Assembly (NCBI GenBank): GCA_017542305.1
Contig: JAFXXK010000007.1
Location: 49,058 to 113,057, forward strand
DNA: 64,000 nt
From: a bacterium
Lineage (GTDB): Bacteria > Cyanobacteriota > Vampirovibrionia > Gastranaerophilales > Gastranaerophilaceae
Direction: 5' to 3'
Both the position numbers and the translations under genes were made by a program. Under the pieces are notes generated by a model, which had not been told where the DNA came from, searched no databases, and saw nothing but the letters and a program-made list of their open reading frames with translations. Position 1 is the first letter of the stretch, and every line of letters starts with the position of its first letter. Below, piece after piece: positions 22,489 to 33,448 of the stretch.

Positions 22489-25400
22489 TTATTCAATTAT
22501 ACCGTTGTCATCGATAGTCAGGTCAGGAGCACCGAACATACCTTCGATTTCTTCCAAGATAGCAGACGGTTTTCTTGCCTGATTTCTCTTAGCATCAGCA
22601 CGTTTTCTTGCTTCACGTTCTTTTTCTTCGTTTGCATTTGACAAGTGGTGGAAACCTGTACCTGCCGGTATCAAACGACCGATAATAACGTTTTCTTTCA
22701 AACCTCTGAGCATATCTTTCTTTCCGTCAACTGCAGCTTCCGTAAGAATTCTTGTAGTTTCCTGGAAAGATGCTGCTGAAATGAAGCTTTCAGTATTCAA
22801 TGAAGCTTTTGTGATACCTAACAACATATATTCACAAGTTGCTAAAGTACCGCCGTTCTTTTCAACTTCGGCATTTTCTTTTTCGAATACCTGAACTTCA
22901 ACCAATTCGCCCGGAAGAAGTTTTGTATCACCTGCATCAACAACTTTAACTTTCTTAGTCATTTGGCGAACGATAATTTCAACGTGTTTATCAGCGATTT
23001 CTACACCCTGAGAACGATATACACGCTGTACTTCGTCTACCAAATACTGTTGAGCAGCTTCCGGTCCGCAAAGTCTGATAACGTCATGCGGATTCAAAGG
23101 TCCTGAAGTTAACGGCTGACCTTTTTTGATTTTTTCTTTGTTGTTAACAATAATGTTTGCATCAATTGCATACTTGATTTCAGTTCTGCCGTTATCATTA
23201 ACTAAGAATAATCTCGGCAAATCTTCATCTGTATCAATTTCCGCAACACCGTCTTCTTCAGCAAGGATTGCACAATCTTTAGGTTTACGACCTTCAAGAA
23301 GTTCTTCAACTCTCGGCAAACCTTGAACGATGTCGCCTGTTTTTTGTCTTTCGTAAACAAGTGAAGCAATCATATCACCTCTGAGTACCAATGCTCCAAG
23401 TTCAACAAGTAACATAGTACCGGGGCTTACCAAATAAGGACGACCTTTTCTGATAACAACTTCACCTTTATTAACTGCGATTACCTGACCTGAAGTACTT
23501 GCTTTGTCGCCTTTGTCAGAAAGTTCCTGTTCAAATTTAACAAAATCACCCTTCTTAACAGTTGCCTTACCTGAAATTTTAACTTTTCTTTCGTAAGATT
23601 CGCTTGTCAAAAGTAATCTTCTTGATTCTGCTTCGTCATCGTGAATTGAAGCAACACCTTCGTTTACGGAAAGAACTTGAGTTTTCGCAATTGGTGTTTT
23701 AGCTTCAATAACTTCACCGTCTTTTACTAATAATTCAGTCTGGAGTGATGATGCGAGTTTAGAGTTGCTTTCCTGTTCACGACGAATGATGATATTTTCC
23801 AATACAACAATTCTTAAATTGTTGTTGCTGTCGAGTTCTACCATACCTTTAAGGTGTGATAAGTAACCCTGCATCTGGAGAACCATACTTGTTCTTGTGA
23901 TTGTTGAACCGTCAAGGTTACGAACTCTTGCACCGTCTTTGTATTGTAATTGAGTTACAGGAACAATATCAATTAAATTATCTGTTGTATTAAATTTAAT
24001 TGATACATTCTTCTGATCAACTTTCAATACCTGAACAGGTCTTACAAGAATTTGGATAGGCTGGTTAGAAATACTGTCTTCATCCAAATTCAGGCTTGCA
24101 TCAAGTTCTTCATCCAAATCATCAATAGCTATATCATCCATTGAAGAATCCATAATTGTTACGATAGAAGTTTCTTTAACTTTAATACCGTCAGCAATTA
24201 CAGTACCTTTCTTAACAACTTCACCTTCGTCAACCTTTAATGCGCCAACGTTTGGTAAAGAGTGGATTTCTCCGGGTCTTACGGTAATTTCATGGATAAT
24301 ATCATTGTATTCTTTAAATTCAACAATACCGTCAATGTGGCAGTATACGTCTTTTACAACTTCGGTACCTGCAGTAACAAATGTTCCGTTTTCAACCATT
24401 TTCAAAGATGCGTCTTTTGAAATCTGGTGAATTTCTTCCGGAATAAATACTACAGAACCCGGTTTTGTAATGATTTGATTTTCATCAACTTCAACATCAA
24501 CGTATCTGATTTCACCTGAAGATGTAACTGCACATTCATCGTCGATTAATTCGGCAATAATCATACCGTTTTCTACAGGAGTATCAACCGGAGCTTTTAC
24601 GATATATTTTTCACCTGTTGAATTTACTGTCCAGATTTGTTCTTTCTTAGTTTGTTCAAATGTTGCATTTTCAGGTGTCAAAGAAGCAATAACGATTGTA
24701 ATTTCTTTACCTTGAACAATCTTCTTAATCTTCTTACCTTCAAATTTAACGTCTTCAACAACTAAATCTTCACCGAAACGAACTTCGCCGCCGTGTTCTG
24801 ATGTTGTTATTGTTTCAGCTAATTTTTCACCTGATTTTACAGCCTGACCGTCTTTTACAAGAACTTTTGAACCACCCGGAAGGTTATAAACGTCACCGCC
24901 TAATACCCAGATGATACCCTGTTTGTTAGTAGTTCTTGAGATGTTACCCTGTCTGTCTTTCTTTTCATCGGCAACAAAGTCTTCAAATATTACTTCACCT
25001 GACAAATCAGTTGTAATATCTTTTGTAGCTTTTTCGGTTAAACGAGAACCGTCACCCTGTGAAACAGGTTCATAAGTTGCAAGTTTAAATCCTTTATCAA
25101 CCTTCATGCCATTTTCAAAGAAAATAGTTGACCCTGCAGGAATATGATATTTTTCGGTCTTTTTAGCACCTTTAATTTCGATATCAGCTTCGTAGTTAGA
25201 AACTCTTACGACATCACCGTGACGGGTTCTGAGTTCTTTTGTTTTAACATTAGAAATTACTTCACCGGCAATAGCTGCTTCAACGGCTTTCATAGCACCT
25301 GAACCTTTGAATACACCACCTGTGTGGAATGTTCTCATGGTTAATTGAGTACCGGGTTCACCGATTGACTGAGCTGCGATAATACCGATAGCTTCACCGA

Positions 25401-26370
25401 TATCAACAAGTTTTTGAGTTGTCATTGCCCAACCGTAACATTTTTGGCAAATACCGTATTCAAGACCGCAAGTTAAACCTGAACGAACTTTAAGTCCTTC
25501 TTCATTAAGTTTATCCTGATTAAGTCTTGAAATCTTTCTGATATCTTTTCTGTCCAACGTTGTACCGTTAGTAACGATAACGTTGCCGCTTTCGTCTAAA
25601 ATATCCTGAGCAACAGTTCTGCCTAATAATCTGTCGATTAACGGAACAATAATTGTATCACCGTCTTTAATCGGCTTCATATTAATAAATTTATCGGTAT
25701 GGCAATCATCTGCTCTGATGATAACGTCTTGTGCAACGTCAACCAAACGTCTGGTCAGGTAACCTGAGTCAGCTGTTTTTAACGCTGTATCTACAAGACC
25801 TTTTCTTGCACCGTAAGATGAAATGATGTACTCTGTAACGGATAGACCTTCTTTAAAATTCGCCTTAATCGGTAAGTCGATGATTTGACCCTGTGCATCA
25901 GCCATCAAACCTCTCATACCTACGAGCTGTGAAACCTGTGATAAATTACCTCTCGCACCGGAGAATGCCATCATATATACAGGATTCAGTCTGTCAAAGT
26001 TATCAACTACACTTGATGTCAGTTTTGCAGTTGTTTCTGACCATGTGTCGATAACCTTAGTGTATCTTTCAACTTCGGTGATTTCACCTTTTAAGTATCT
26101 TGATGTTGATTTTTCAATTTCTACTTCTGCTTCTTTTAACAGTTTTTTCTTAACATCAGGAACCTGCAAATCCGCAATGGAAATTGTTGTACCTGATTTG
26201 GTTGCATATTTGTAACCCAAATTTTTCAAGCTGTTAGCCAATTCAGCAGTTGTAGCACCACCAAACTCCAAATACATTTGTGATAAAAATTGGTTTAATG
26301 CCTTTTTATCCATCTGTTTGTTAATGAAGTCTAATGTTGTCTTCTTTGAATTAGTATAAGTTGTTTCCAT
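22489..26370 (-). CDS. rpoC2: RNA polymerase beta' subunit, C-terminal part (RpoC2)
   Basis: RpoC2 carries the C-terminal two thirds of beta'. Early residues match cyanobacterial RpoC2 (DKKALNQFL, EFGGATTAELANSLKNLGYKYAT). The second zinc site is TCGLEYGICQKCYGW, and the trigger loop is AIGIIAAQSIGEPGTQLTM followed by RTFHTGG. A ~600-residue insertion of sandwich-barrel hybrid repeats follows, and the conserved SFQETTRILTEAA lies near the end. The length of 1293 residues is typical of cyanobacteria. GAGGAAA precedes the ATG, 41 bases after rpoC1. The split is a lineage marker. Confidence 0.97.
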   Translation of the reverse strand: METTYTNSKKTTLDFINKQMDKKALNQFLSQMYLEFGGATTAELANSLKNLGYKYATKSGTTISIADLQVPDVKKKLLKEAEVEIEKSTSRYLKGEITEVERYTKVIDTWSETTAKLTSSVVDNFDRLNPVYMMAFSGARGNLSQVSQLVGMRGLMADAQGQIIDLPIKANFKEGLSVTEYIISSYGARKGLVDTALKTADSGYLTRRLVDVAQDVIIRADDCHTDKFINMKPIKDGDTIIVPLIDRLLGRTVAQDILDESGNVIVTNGTTLDRKDIRKISRLNQDKLNEEGLKVRSGLTCGLEYGICQKCYGWAMTTQKLVDIGEAIGIIAAQSIGEPGTQLTMRTFHTGGVFKGSGAMKAVEAAIAGEVISNVKTKELRTRHGDVVRVSNYEADIEIKGAKKTEKYHIPAGSTIFFENGMKVDKGFKLATYEPVSQGDGSRLTEKATKDITTDLSGEVIFEDFVADEKKDRQGNISRTTNKQGIIWVLGGDVYNLPGGSKVLVKDGQAVKSGEKLAETITTSEHGGEVRFGEDLVVEDVKFEGKKIKKIVQGKEITIVIASLTPENATFEQTKKEQIWTVNSTGEKYIVKAPVDTPVENGMIIAELIDDECAVTSSGEIRYVDVEVDENQIITKPGSVVFIPEEIHQISKDASLKMVENGTFVTAGTEVVKDVYCHIDGIVEFKEYNDIIHEITVRPGEIHSLPNVGALKVDEGEVVKKGTVIADGIKVKETSIVTIMDSSMDDIAIDDLDEELDASLNLDEDSISNQPIQILVRPVQVLKVDQKNVSIKFNTTDNLIDIVPVTQLQYKDGARVRNLDGSTITRTSMVLQMQGYLSHLKGMVELDSNNNLRIVVLENIIIRREQESNSKLASSLQTELLVKDGEVIEAKTPIAKTQVLSVNEGVASIHDDEAESRRLLLTSESYERKVKISGKATVKKGDFVKFEQELSDKGDKASTSGQVIAVNKGEVVIRKGRPYLVSPGTMLLVELGALVLRGDMIASLVYERQKTGDIVQGLPRVEELLEGRKPKDCAILAEEDGVAEIDTDEDLPRLFLVNDNGRTEIKYAIDANIIVNNKEKIKKGQPLTSGPLNPHDVIRLCGPEAAQQYLVDEVQRVYRSQGVEIADKHVEIIVRQMTKKVKVVDAGDTKLLPGELVEVQVFEKENAEVEKNGGTLATCEYMLLGITKASLNTESFISAASFQETTRILTEAAVDGKKDMLRGLKENVIIGRLIPAGTGFHHLSNANEEKEREARKRADAKRNQARKPSAILEEIEGMFGAPDLTIDDNGIIE

Positions 26371-26411
26371 TATATTATTTCCTCAATTTTAATTAATTTC
26401 CATATTTGAGC

Positions 26412-28130
26412 TTAGGCAGATAAAGCAATTGCTTTTCTAACCGTTTCGTTGAAGATGATTCTACCAACGGTAGTTTCGATTCTTTCACCTTTTTCATCTC
26501 TTACGACAATCTTGTCATGAAGCTCGATTACACCAACTTCAAGTGCAGAAATTGCATCCTGGAAGCTGTAGAAATAACCTTTAACCGGCATTTCAGGATT
26601 CTTGATAATAGTCAGATAATACATACCCAAGACCATATCCTGTGACGGTGTAATAATAGGTTTACCTGTAGCAGGAGCGAGGATGTTGTTAGTAGCCAAC
26701 ATCAACATTCTTGCTTCGGTTTGAGCTTCAATTGAAAGAGGAACGTGAACAGCCATCTGGTCACCGTCGAAGTCAGCGTTGAACGCTGTACATACTAACG
26801 GGTGAAGCTGGATAGCACGACCTTCAACAAGTTTAGGTTCAAATGCCTGAATACCTAATCTGTGAAGGGTTGGAGCACGGTTCAATAATACAGGATGTCC
26901 GTCGATTACTTCTTCCAAGATATCCCATACTATTGCTTCGGAACGTTCAATTTTTTTCTTAGCAGATTTGATATTTTGAACATATCCTCTTTCGATTAAT
27001 TTATTTACAACGAAAGGTTTGAACAATTCGATAGCCATTTCTTTCGGCAAACCGCACTGATTTAAGCTCAACTGCGGACCTACAACGATAACTGAACGAC
27101 CTGAATAGTCAACACGTTTACCGAGTAAGTTCTGTCTGAAACGACCTTGTTTACCTTCAATGATATTTGATAATGATTTTAATGCTCTATTGTTAGGACC
27201 AACAACCGTTCTGCCGCGGCGACCATTATCGATTAGAGCATCAACAGCTTCCTGTAACATACGTTTTTCGTTTCTTACGATGATTTCGGGAGCACCCATT
27301 TCCAAAAGTCTTTGTAAACGGTTATTTCTGTTGATTACACGTCTGTATAAATCGTTAAGGTCAGATGTTGCAAAACGTCCGCCGTCTAACTGTACCATCG
27401 GTCTCAAATCCGGAGGAGTAACAGGAAGTACATCCATAATCATCCAGGTTGGATCTGTTTCTGATGAAATTAATGAATCTAATAATCTTAATCTCTTGAT
27501 TAATTTAGATTTTCTTTGAACAGAAGTTACACCGTCATTCAATTCGGTTCTCATTTCTTCTGCCATAACTTTAATATCAAGTTCGCCGAGTAATTCTTTT
27601 ATAGCTTCGGCACCGATACCTACTTTTAATGCGCTGTCTTCGTGTTCAGCCATGAAGTCTTCATATTCTTCTTCACTTAATAACTGAAGTTTTTTGAATT
27701 CTGAATCTGCAGGGTCGATAACAACGTAGTTGTTAAAGTAGATAACCTGTTCCAAATCTTTTAAAGTCATATCCAGCAACAAACCAAGGTATGAAGGAAT
27801 TCCTTTTAAGAACCAGATGTGAGAAACAGGAGCAGCCAATTTAATGTGTCCCATTCTCTGACGTCTTACTTTTGAATCCGTAACTTCTACACCGCAGCGT
27901 TCGCAGATAATACCTTTATGACGAACTCTTTTATACTTACCGCAATAGCATTCCCAGTCTTTTGACGGTCCAAAAATTCTTTCGCAGAATAAACCGTCTC
28001 TTTCCGGTTTCAATGTACGGTAGTTGATTGTTTCCGGCTTAGTAACTTCACCGTAGGACCATTTAAGAATCCTTTCGGGTGACGCAATACTAATTCGTAT
28101 ATAGTCAAAATAATCAATACTTGTTGACAT
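26412..28130 (-). CDS. rpoC1: RNA polymerase gamma subunit (RpoC1, N-terminal beta')
   Basis: This subunit holds the active-site magnesium motif NADFDGDQ and the first zinc site (CYCGKYK, later CERCGVEV). The clamp and bridge regions [16 protein letters not shown] and [16 protein letters not shown] are present. It ends after 572 residues (VRKAIALSA), as in the cyanobacterial and plastid gamma subunit. It lies downstream of rpoB across a GC-rich 108-base spacer and upstream of rpoC2. Confidence 0.97.
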   Translation of the reverse strand: MSTSIDYFDYIRISIASPERILKWSYGEVTKPETINYRTLKPERDGLFCERIFGPSKDWECYCGKYKRVRHKGIICERCGVEVTDSKVRRQRMGHIKLAAPVSHIWFLKGIPSYLGLLLDMTLKDLEQVIYFNNYVVIDPADSEFKKLQLLSEEEYEDFMAEHEDSALKVGIGAEAIKELLGELDIKVMAEEMRTELNDGVTSVQRKSKLIKRLRLLDSLISSETDPTWMIMDVLPVTPPDLRPMVQLDGGRFATSDLNDLYRRVINRNNRLQRLLEMGAPEIIVRNEKRMLQEAVDALIDNGRRGRTVVGPNNRALKSLSNIIEGKQGRFRQNLLGKRVDYSGRSVIVVGPQLSLNQCGLPKEMAIELFKPFVVNKLIERGYVQNIKSAKKKIERSEAIVWDILEEVIDGHPVLLNRAPTLHRLGIQAFEPKLVEGRAIQLHPLVCTAFNADFDGDQMAVHVPLSIEAQTEARMLMLATNNILAPATGKPIITPSQDMVLGMYYLTIIKNPEMPVKGYFYSFQDAISALEVGVIELHDKIVVRDEKGERIETTVGRIIFNETVRKAIALSA

Positions 28131-28152
28131 TTTTATATTTTCTCCTTTTTTA

Positions 28153-28238
28153 TTGTCTTGCTCGTTCGCTTTAACGGGTCTTCGGGTTGCTCCGCCGGCT
28201 AACGCCGCCGTGCACCCTTCGCCCTCAGCTAACTCGCG
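28153..28238. other. GC-rich spacer between rpoB and rpoC1
   Basis: This 86-base stretch is clearly richer in G and C than everything around it. On the minus strand it contains GGGTGC and GCAACCC around an inner CGGC-GTTA-GCCG hairpin, then GACCCGTTAAAGCGAACGAG. The last part loosely resembles GTTAAGCGAGCGAAGCGAG at 2086-2104. It may be an interspersed repeat or an attenuating structure. Confidence 0.45.
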
Positions 28239-31200
28239 CTACATATCTCCGAAGGTAGTTGGTGTTTCGAAGAAGTTAATATTTAATAACTCTGAATCAA
28301 TATCAGAAAGTGTTCTCTTTGGAGCAGCCTTCCTCAAATCATCCATATCAGTCATTAAATCAACTTCTGCACCATCTTTCTTCGCTACCGTAATATCCAA
28401 ACCGATACTTTGTAATTCTCTTACAAGTACCTTGAATGACTCAGGAATACCCGGTCTTGGAATATTATCACCTTTGACGATTGCTTCGTAAGCTCTGTTT
28501 CTGCCGTTTACATCATCGGATTTGATAGTTAACATTTCCTGTAATGTATAAGCAGCACCGTAAGCTTCCAAAGCCCAAACTTCCATTTCACCGAATCTCT
28601 GTCCGCCGAATTGAGCTTTACCGCCTAAAGGTTGTTGTGTAACTAATGAGTAAGGTCCTGTAGATCTTGCGTGAATCTTGTCATCAACCAAGTGAACAAG
28701 TTTCAGGATATATGACAAACCTACTGCAACAGGTCTGTCAAACGGCTCACCTGTTCTTCCGTCTATCAATGTAACCTTACCGTCTTCGTTAACCCAGTCG
28801 CATCCTGATTCTTTGATACCTTTCAACAATTCTGCTTTTGTAGCTTTTTCAGAAGTGTTATCGCCATATCTTTCATCAAATGACGGAGCTTCGTAGTGAT
28901 TTCCTGTCAGGTATGCAGCCAAACCTAACAATAATTCGTAAGTCTGACCAACATTCATACGAGAAGGAACACCAAGCGGGTTAAGTACGATATCAACAGG
29001 AGTACCATTCGGTAAGAACGGCATATCTTCTCTCGGTAATATACGAGATACGATACCTTTGTTACCGTGACGTCCTGAAAGTTTATCACCTACGGAAACT
29101 TTACGTTTTTGTGCGATGTAAACTCTGATTACGGTATTTGCTCCCGGAGGTAATTCATCACCTTTTTCTCTGTCAAATACCTTAACGTCGATAACTCTAC
29201 CGCCTTCTCCGTGAGGAACTCTTAATGAATTATCTTTTACGTCTCTTGCTTTTTCCGCAAAAATTGCTCTTAACAATTTTTCTTCAGGCGGATGTTCGGA
29301 TTCACCCTTAGGTGTAACCTTACCAACAAGAATATCGTCTGCATAAACTCTTGCACCGATACGAACAATACCGCGTTCATCCAAATGTCTTAAAGCATCT
29401 TCCGAAACATTCGGGATTTCACGGGTAATTTCTTCCGGTCCGAGTTTTGTCTGACGAGCGTCTATTTCTAATTTTTCAATGTGAACTGATGTGAATATAT
29501 CATCGTGAACGCATCTTTCAGAAAGCAGGATAGCATCTTCGAAGTTATAACCTTCCCAAGGCATATAAGCTACAAGAACGTTCTTACCTAATGAAAGTTC
29601 ACCGCAGTTAGTAGAAGCACCATCGGCAATTACATCACCTGCTTTAACTTTATCACCCTGTCTTACTATCGGTTTTTGGGTAATACAAGTATCCTGGTTA
29701 CTTCTTAAATATTTAACTAACGGATAAATATGCGGTTTCTTTTGAGCGTCGCGAATAACGATTTCTTCACCGACAACTCTTTCAACCGTACCGTCAACTT
29801 CAGATACTATAACCATACCTGAATCTTTTGCAACACGAGCTTCCATACCGGTACCAACTACAGGTCTGTCTGTAATTAAAAGCGGTACTGACTGACGCTG
29901 CATGTTTGAACCCATCAATGCACGGTTGGCATCGTCGTGTTCAATAAACGGAATCAATGATGTCGCAACAGAAATGATTTGGATAGGAGATACACCGACA
30001 AAGTCAACCTTATCAGCATCGCCCATTGTAAATTCAGATCTGTAACGAATAGGTACTGAATCCGCTTTAATTGTATTATCAGGATTTAATTGAATATCAG
30101 CCGGAGCGCAACGATAATTTTCATCTTCGTCAGCTGTCATATAAACAACTTCGTCCGTAACTTTTCTGTCTTTTACTACAAAGAACGGAGCTTCAATAAA
30201 TCCGTAATCATTAACTTTTGCGTGGGTAGCTAATGAACCTATCAAACCTGCGTTCGGCCCTTCAGGTGTTTCAATCGGACAAATACGTCCGTAGTGTGAA
30301 GGATGAATATCACGAACAGCAAATCCTGCACGTTCTCTCATCAAACCGCCGGGTCCTAAAGCTGAAATACGACGTTTGTGAGTCAATTCAGCCAACGGGT
30401 TAATCTGGTCCATTAACTGTGATAACTGAGAACTTCCGAAGAATTCTTTTAATGAAGCTACCAACGGTTTAGTGTTTAACAAGTTCAAAGGAGTTAAAGT
30501 TTCAGAATCCTGTAAAGTCATTCTTTCTTTAACGATTCTTTCAATTCTTGATAAACCTACTCTGAATTGGTTCTGTAACAATTCGCCTACAGAACGAATT
30601 CTTCTGTTACCTAGGTGGTCGATATCATCAACCGTTCCTTCGTCGTATGTCAAATTGATTAAGTATTCGATTGAAGCAACGATATCCTGAACAGTTAATG
30701 TTCTCTGATTTTTCGGAATATTCAAGTTTAATTTTTTGTTTAATTTATAACGACCTACACGACCGATATCGTATTTCTTTTCATCAAAGAAACGAGATTC
30801 AAGAATCTGTCTTCCACCCTGAGGAGAAGCCGGATCGCCGGGTCTTAATTTCTTATACAATTCTATTAAAGCATCATCGGTAGTTTCCGTAGTATCTTTA
30901 TCCAATGTTTTCTTCAAGAAATCAAAGTGAGTGAATAAAGATTCCATTTCAGAAACAGTAATACCCATAGCTTTTAATAAAGTTGTAGCTAAGATTTTTC
31001 TGTTTTTGTCTATCTTAACGTAAATCAAATCGTTAGAATCTGTTTCGATTTTCAACCAAGCACCACGGTTAGGAATCATTGTAGCATTATACAAACGTTT
31101 TCCTGCCGGAGATACTTCACGCTTGAAGTAAACACCAGGTGAACGGACAATCTGTGAAACGATTACACGTTCAGCACCGTTAACAATGAATGTACCTTTG

Positions 31201-31556
31201 TCAGTCATTGTAGGGATGTCACCAATGTATACTTCCTGTTCTTTAATTTCACCGCTGTCACGGTTAACTAATCTAATCATAACGCGTAATTGTTTTGCAT
31301 AAGTTGCGTCATGAATTCTTGCTTCTTCAACGGTATATTTTGCGTTGTCGAAGGTGTAATTTGGTAAGAAGTGTAACTCTAATCTGCCTGTATAGTCTTT
31401 AATCGGAGAGAAAGAAAGTAATTCTTCTTTCAAACCTTCTTTTAAGAACCATTCAAACGATTTTTTCTGCACTTCAATAAGATCCGGTAAATCGTCCAAA
31501 CGAGTATGAGGAATACCCATTGGCGTTACTCTTTTCGCTATTGTTGTCTTAGACAT
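28239..31556 (-). CDS. rpoB: RNA polymerase beta subunit
   Basis: Family landmarks are present: [17 protein letters not shown] (written here with A before ERV), the rifampicin region [20 protein letters not shown] followed by [30 protein letters not shown] (here [11 protein letters not shown]), [12 protein letters not shown] and the terminal [21 protein letters not shown]. At 1105 residues it is similar to cyanobacterial RpoB. GAGGTGA precedes the ATG. It is the first gene of the rpoB-rpoC1-rpoC2 operon; no rplL or other ribosomal gene lies upstream, as in cyanobacteria. Confidence 0.98.
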   Translation of the reverse strand: MSKTTIAKRVTPMGIPHTRLDDLPDLIEVQKKSFEWFLKEGLKEELLSFSPIKDYTGRLELHFLPNYTFDNAKYTVEEARIHDATYAKQLRVMIRLVNRDSGEIKEQEVYIGDIPTMTDKGTFIVNGAERVIVSQIVRSPGVYFKREVSPAGKRLYNATMIPNRGAWLKIETDSNDLIYVKIDKNRKILATTLLKAMGITVSEMESLFTHFDFLKKTLDKDTTETTDDALIELYKKLRPGDPASPQGGRQILESRFFDEKKYDIGRVGRYKLNKKLNLNIPKNQRTLTVQDIVASIEYLINLTYDEGTVDDIDHLGNRRIRSVGELLQNQFRVGLSRIERIVKERMTLQDSETLTPLNLLNTKPLVASLKEFFGSSQLSQLMDQINPLAELTHKRRISALGPGGLMRERAGFAVRDIHPSHYGRICPIETPEGPNAGLIGSLATHAKVNDYGFIEAPFFVVKDRKVTDEVVYMTADEDENYRCAPADIQLNPDNTIKADSVPIRYRSEFTMGDADKVDFVGVSPIQIISVATSLIPFIEHDDANRALMGSNMQRQSVPLLITDRPVVGTGMEARVAKDSGMVIVSEVDGTVERVVGEEIVIRDAQKKPHIYPLVKYLRSNQDTCITQKPIVRQGDKVKAGDVIADGASTNCGELSLGKNVLVAYMPWEGYNFEDAILLSERCVHDDIFTSVHIEKLEIDARQTKLGPEEITREIPNVSEDALRHLDERGIVRIGARVYADDILVGKVTPKGESEHPPEEKLLRAIFAEKARDVKDNSLRVPHGEGGRVIDVKVFDREKGDELPPGANTVIRVYIAQKRKVSVGDKLSGRHGNKGIVSRILPREDMPFLPNGTPVDIVLNPLGVPSRMNVGQTYELLLGLAAYLTGNHYEAPSFDERYGDNTSEKATKAELLKGIKESGCDWVNEDGKVTLIDGRTGEPFDRPVAVGLSYILKLVHLVDDKIHARSTGPYSLVTQQPLGGKAQFGGQRFGEMEVWALEAYGAAYTLQEMLTIKSDDVNGRNRAYEAIVKGDNIPRPGIPESFKVLVRELQSIGLDITVAKKDGAEVDLMTDMDDLRKAAPKRTLSDIDSELLNINFFETPTTFGDM

Positions 31557-31753
31557 TAAATCACCTCATAAATAAATGGTGTACGTACTTACAAAAAATG
31601 GTTTTCTAACTTAAGGCTGTTAACCTTTTATCTCTTAAAACCAACGGAAAGTTTTGATGTCATTGAGTTTCAGGGTGATAAACTTTTTTATATATTTCGG
31701 AGTATTTTTTAAACGGGCACACTACTCCTACAATATTTTTAGCATGTTCTTAA

Positions 31754-31782
31754 ATCATAAAACTAACAAAATTCATAGTCAA
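31754..31782 (-). promoter_or_regulatory. Promoter of the rpo operon
   Basis: On the minus strand TTGACT (31782-31777) and TATGAT (31759-31754) are 17 bases apart. The predicted leader to the rpoB start is about 190 bases. The 393-base gap 31557-31949 otherwise holds only AT-rich sequence and the next promoter. Confidence 0.7.
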
Positions 31783-31844
31783 GGAATTTTCTCATCCATG
31801 AATATGAATTGTAAATTAATTGTTACAATTACAATTTATAAAAA

Positions 31845-31874
31845 TTTACAATAGGTGAAAAGTTTTGGTATACA
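31845..31874 (+). promoter_or_regulatory. Possible promoter for the small exported proteins
   Basis: TTTACA at 31845-31850 and TATACA at 31869-31874 are 18 bases apart, about 75 bases before the 23-codon gene. Confidence 0.45.
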
Positions 31875-31949
31875 AGTGTTTTCCCAATATAAGTTTTTTC
31901 GTGGAACTTTAAAATTTTTTATGCTAGACTATAAAAAAGAGGGATATTT

Positions 31950-32021
31950 ATGAAAAAATTATTTGCAATATTAGCAGTTTGTGTATTTAGCTTAAACTAT
32001 GCAGCAAAAGCTAAAAAATAA
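31950..32021 (+). CDS. 23-residue signal-peptide-like peptide
   Basis: The frame MKKLFAILAVCVFSLNYAAKAKK has a ribosome site (AGAGGG, about six bases upstream) and looks like a bare signal peptide: basic start, hydrophobic core and AxA-type end. It lies 26 bases before a gene for a secreted protein. It could be a leader or membrane microprotein, or the start of a decayed paralogue of the next two genes. Confidence 0.45.
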   Translation: MKKLFAILAVCVFSLNYAAKAKK

Positions 32022-32047
32022 AATTTTATAACAACAAGAGGATTTTT

Positions 32048-32695
32048 ATGAAAAAGATTTTAATATTATTATTGTTAATTATTTTTGTAAACGGCGGAAA
32101 CTATTCGTATGCAAACGAAACAGCCCAAGATGTACAGGAAGAAACTCCTGTTCTCGAAGCATCAATTCAATATGATTGGTTAAATATTGAACAAGCGCAA
32201 AGAGATGCAAAAATTTTATATTTTCATGAAAGACTTTTCGGTGACGGTAAGGCTGTAAATATGAAAAGGAAAGAGTTTCGCAAGACTTACAAAAATTTTC
32301 TGAAAGATGAAAAATATAAAACTCATTACCGTTTAATCGTAAACGGGGTGCAGGAAACAAAGGATTTTAATTTATCCGGATTTTTCAAAAACTATAAATC
32401 AAATGTAATTTTATATTCTTATGCTATGCAGCCGAAAAATGATTTAAAACATATTTATTATTATACAGCATTCGGTTCACTTGCTTATATGGATATTCTT
32501 GAAGGGGATTATCCGAATTTTCCGTACATATCAAGGCAATACAGAGCAAACGGACAGCTTGCCGGCGTAATATATTTTGAAAATCACGATTTGCAATATG
32601 TTTACAAACCAAACGGAGAATTTAAAGGTTTGTGGTTCAAAGATAAAATGTATGACAGAAAAGCAAAAGAAATTTTATCAAGATCTAATTGGTAA
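32048..32695 (+). CDS. Secreted protein, first of two tandem paralogues
   Basis: A signal peptide (MKKILILLLLIIFVNGGNYSYA) precedes about 190 residues with no recognised domain. The motifs NIEQAQRDAKILYF, FPYISRQYRANGQLAGVIYFENH and LQYVYKPNGEFKGLW are shared with the next gene, and both proteins end in NW. The FENHDLQYVYK stretch recalls beta-strand repeats of the MORN or WG type, but this is weak. AGAGGA lies upstream of the ATG. The product probably lies in the periplasm or outer envelope. Confidence 0.75.
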   Translation: MKKILILLLLIIFVNGGNYSYANETAQDVQEETPVLEASIQYDWLNIEQAQRDAKILYFHERLFGDGKAVNMKRKEFRKTYKNFLKDEKYKTHYRLIVNGVQETKDFNLSGFFKNYKSNVILYSYAMQPKNDLKHIYYYTAFGSLAYMDILEGDYPNFPYISRQYRANGQLAGVIYFENHDLQYVYKPNGEFKGLWFKDKMYDRKAKEILSRSNW

Positions 32696-32761
32696 TTATA
32701 ACTCTTGCCCAAACATTATAATATATGCTATAATTTTTTCATAGGAAACAAGGAGAGATAT

Positions 32762-33397
32762 ATGAGAAAGATTATAATTGCTGTATTACTTATGTTATTA
32801 TTCCAGACTGCAGGTACTTATACCGCTGCCTGGGAAATAGATGATAAACCTGCAAAAAATGAAAAATCTGATTGCAAATGGGTTAATCTTCATCAGACAG
32901 AACGTGATGCAAAAATCAGATATATGAGAGGAAAACTTACTGCATTTGGAGAAAACAAATCTATTAAAAAAAGTGAGTTTAAAAAACAATACAGAAGATA
33001 TATGAAAGATGCAAAAACTGATGCTAATTACAGATTAATTTCAGACGGTGTTAAAGTAACAAATGAAAATATTATGACAGGTTATTTTAAAGAATATAAT
33101 GATGCAAAAGTCTTATATGAATATTCACTCCAACCGAGAAGAGATTACCGAAATGTTTTCTATTATAACGGTGAAGGTAATTTGATATATATGAACAGTA
33201 TTGCAGGACCTTATCCCCGTTTTCCATATATTTCCAGACAATATAATAATAACGGCAGACTTAAAAATATAATTTATTTTGAAAACCACGATTTACAATA
33301 CGTTTACAAAGCTAACGGAAAATTCAGAGGACTTTGGGACGGAGATACAATGTACAATCGTAGAGGATATATAATTAAAACAAGAACAAATTGGTAA
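32762..33397 (+). CDS. Secreted protein, second of two tandem paralogues
   Basis: The protein has a signal peptide (MRKIIIAVLLMLLFQTAGTYTAA) and shares with the preceding protein a run of motifs in the same order: NLHQTERDAKIRYM, YKEYNDAK-like centre, RFPYISRQYNNNGRL, IIYFENHDLQYVYK and a final NW. The ATG at 32762 has AAGGAGA six bases upstream; an upstream ATG at 32705 lacks one. The pair arose by tandem duplication. Function is unknown; an envelope location is likely. Confidence 0.75.
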   Translation: MRKIIIAVLLMLLFQTAGTYTAAWEIDDKPAKNEKSDCKWVNLHQTERDAKIRYMRGKLTAFGENKSIKKSEFKKQYRRYMKDAKTDANYRLISDGVKVTNENIMTGYFKEYNDAKVLYEYSLQPRRDYRNVFYYNGEGNLIYMNSIAGPYPRFPYISRQYNNNGRLKNIIYFENHDLQYVYKANGKFRGLWDGDTMYNRRGYIIKTRTNW

Positions 33398-33448
33398 TTA
33401 TAAAAACCCCAATTTAAAAACCAGCATTGTATGAAAGGATAACAACAA

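Noticed and set aside
32705..32761. Upstream start of the second tandem secreted protein
   Set aside because: It would place residues before a complete signal peptide; the internal ATG has an ideal ribosome site.
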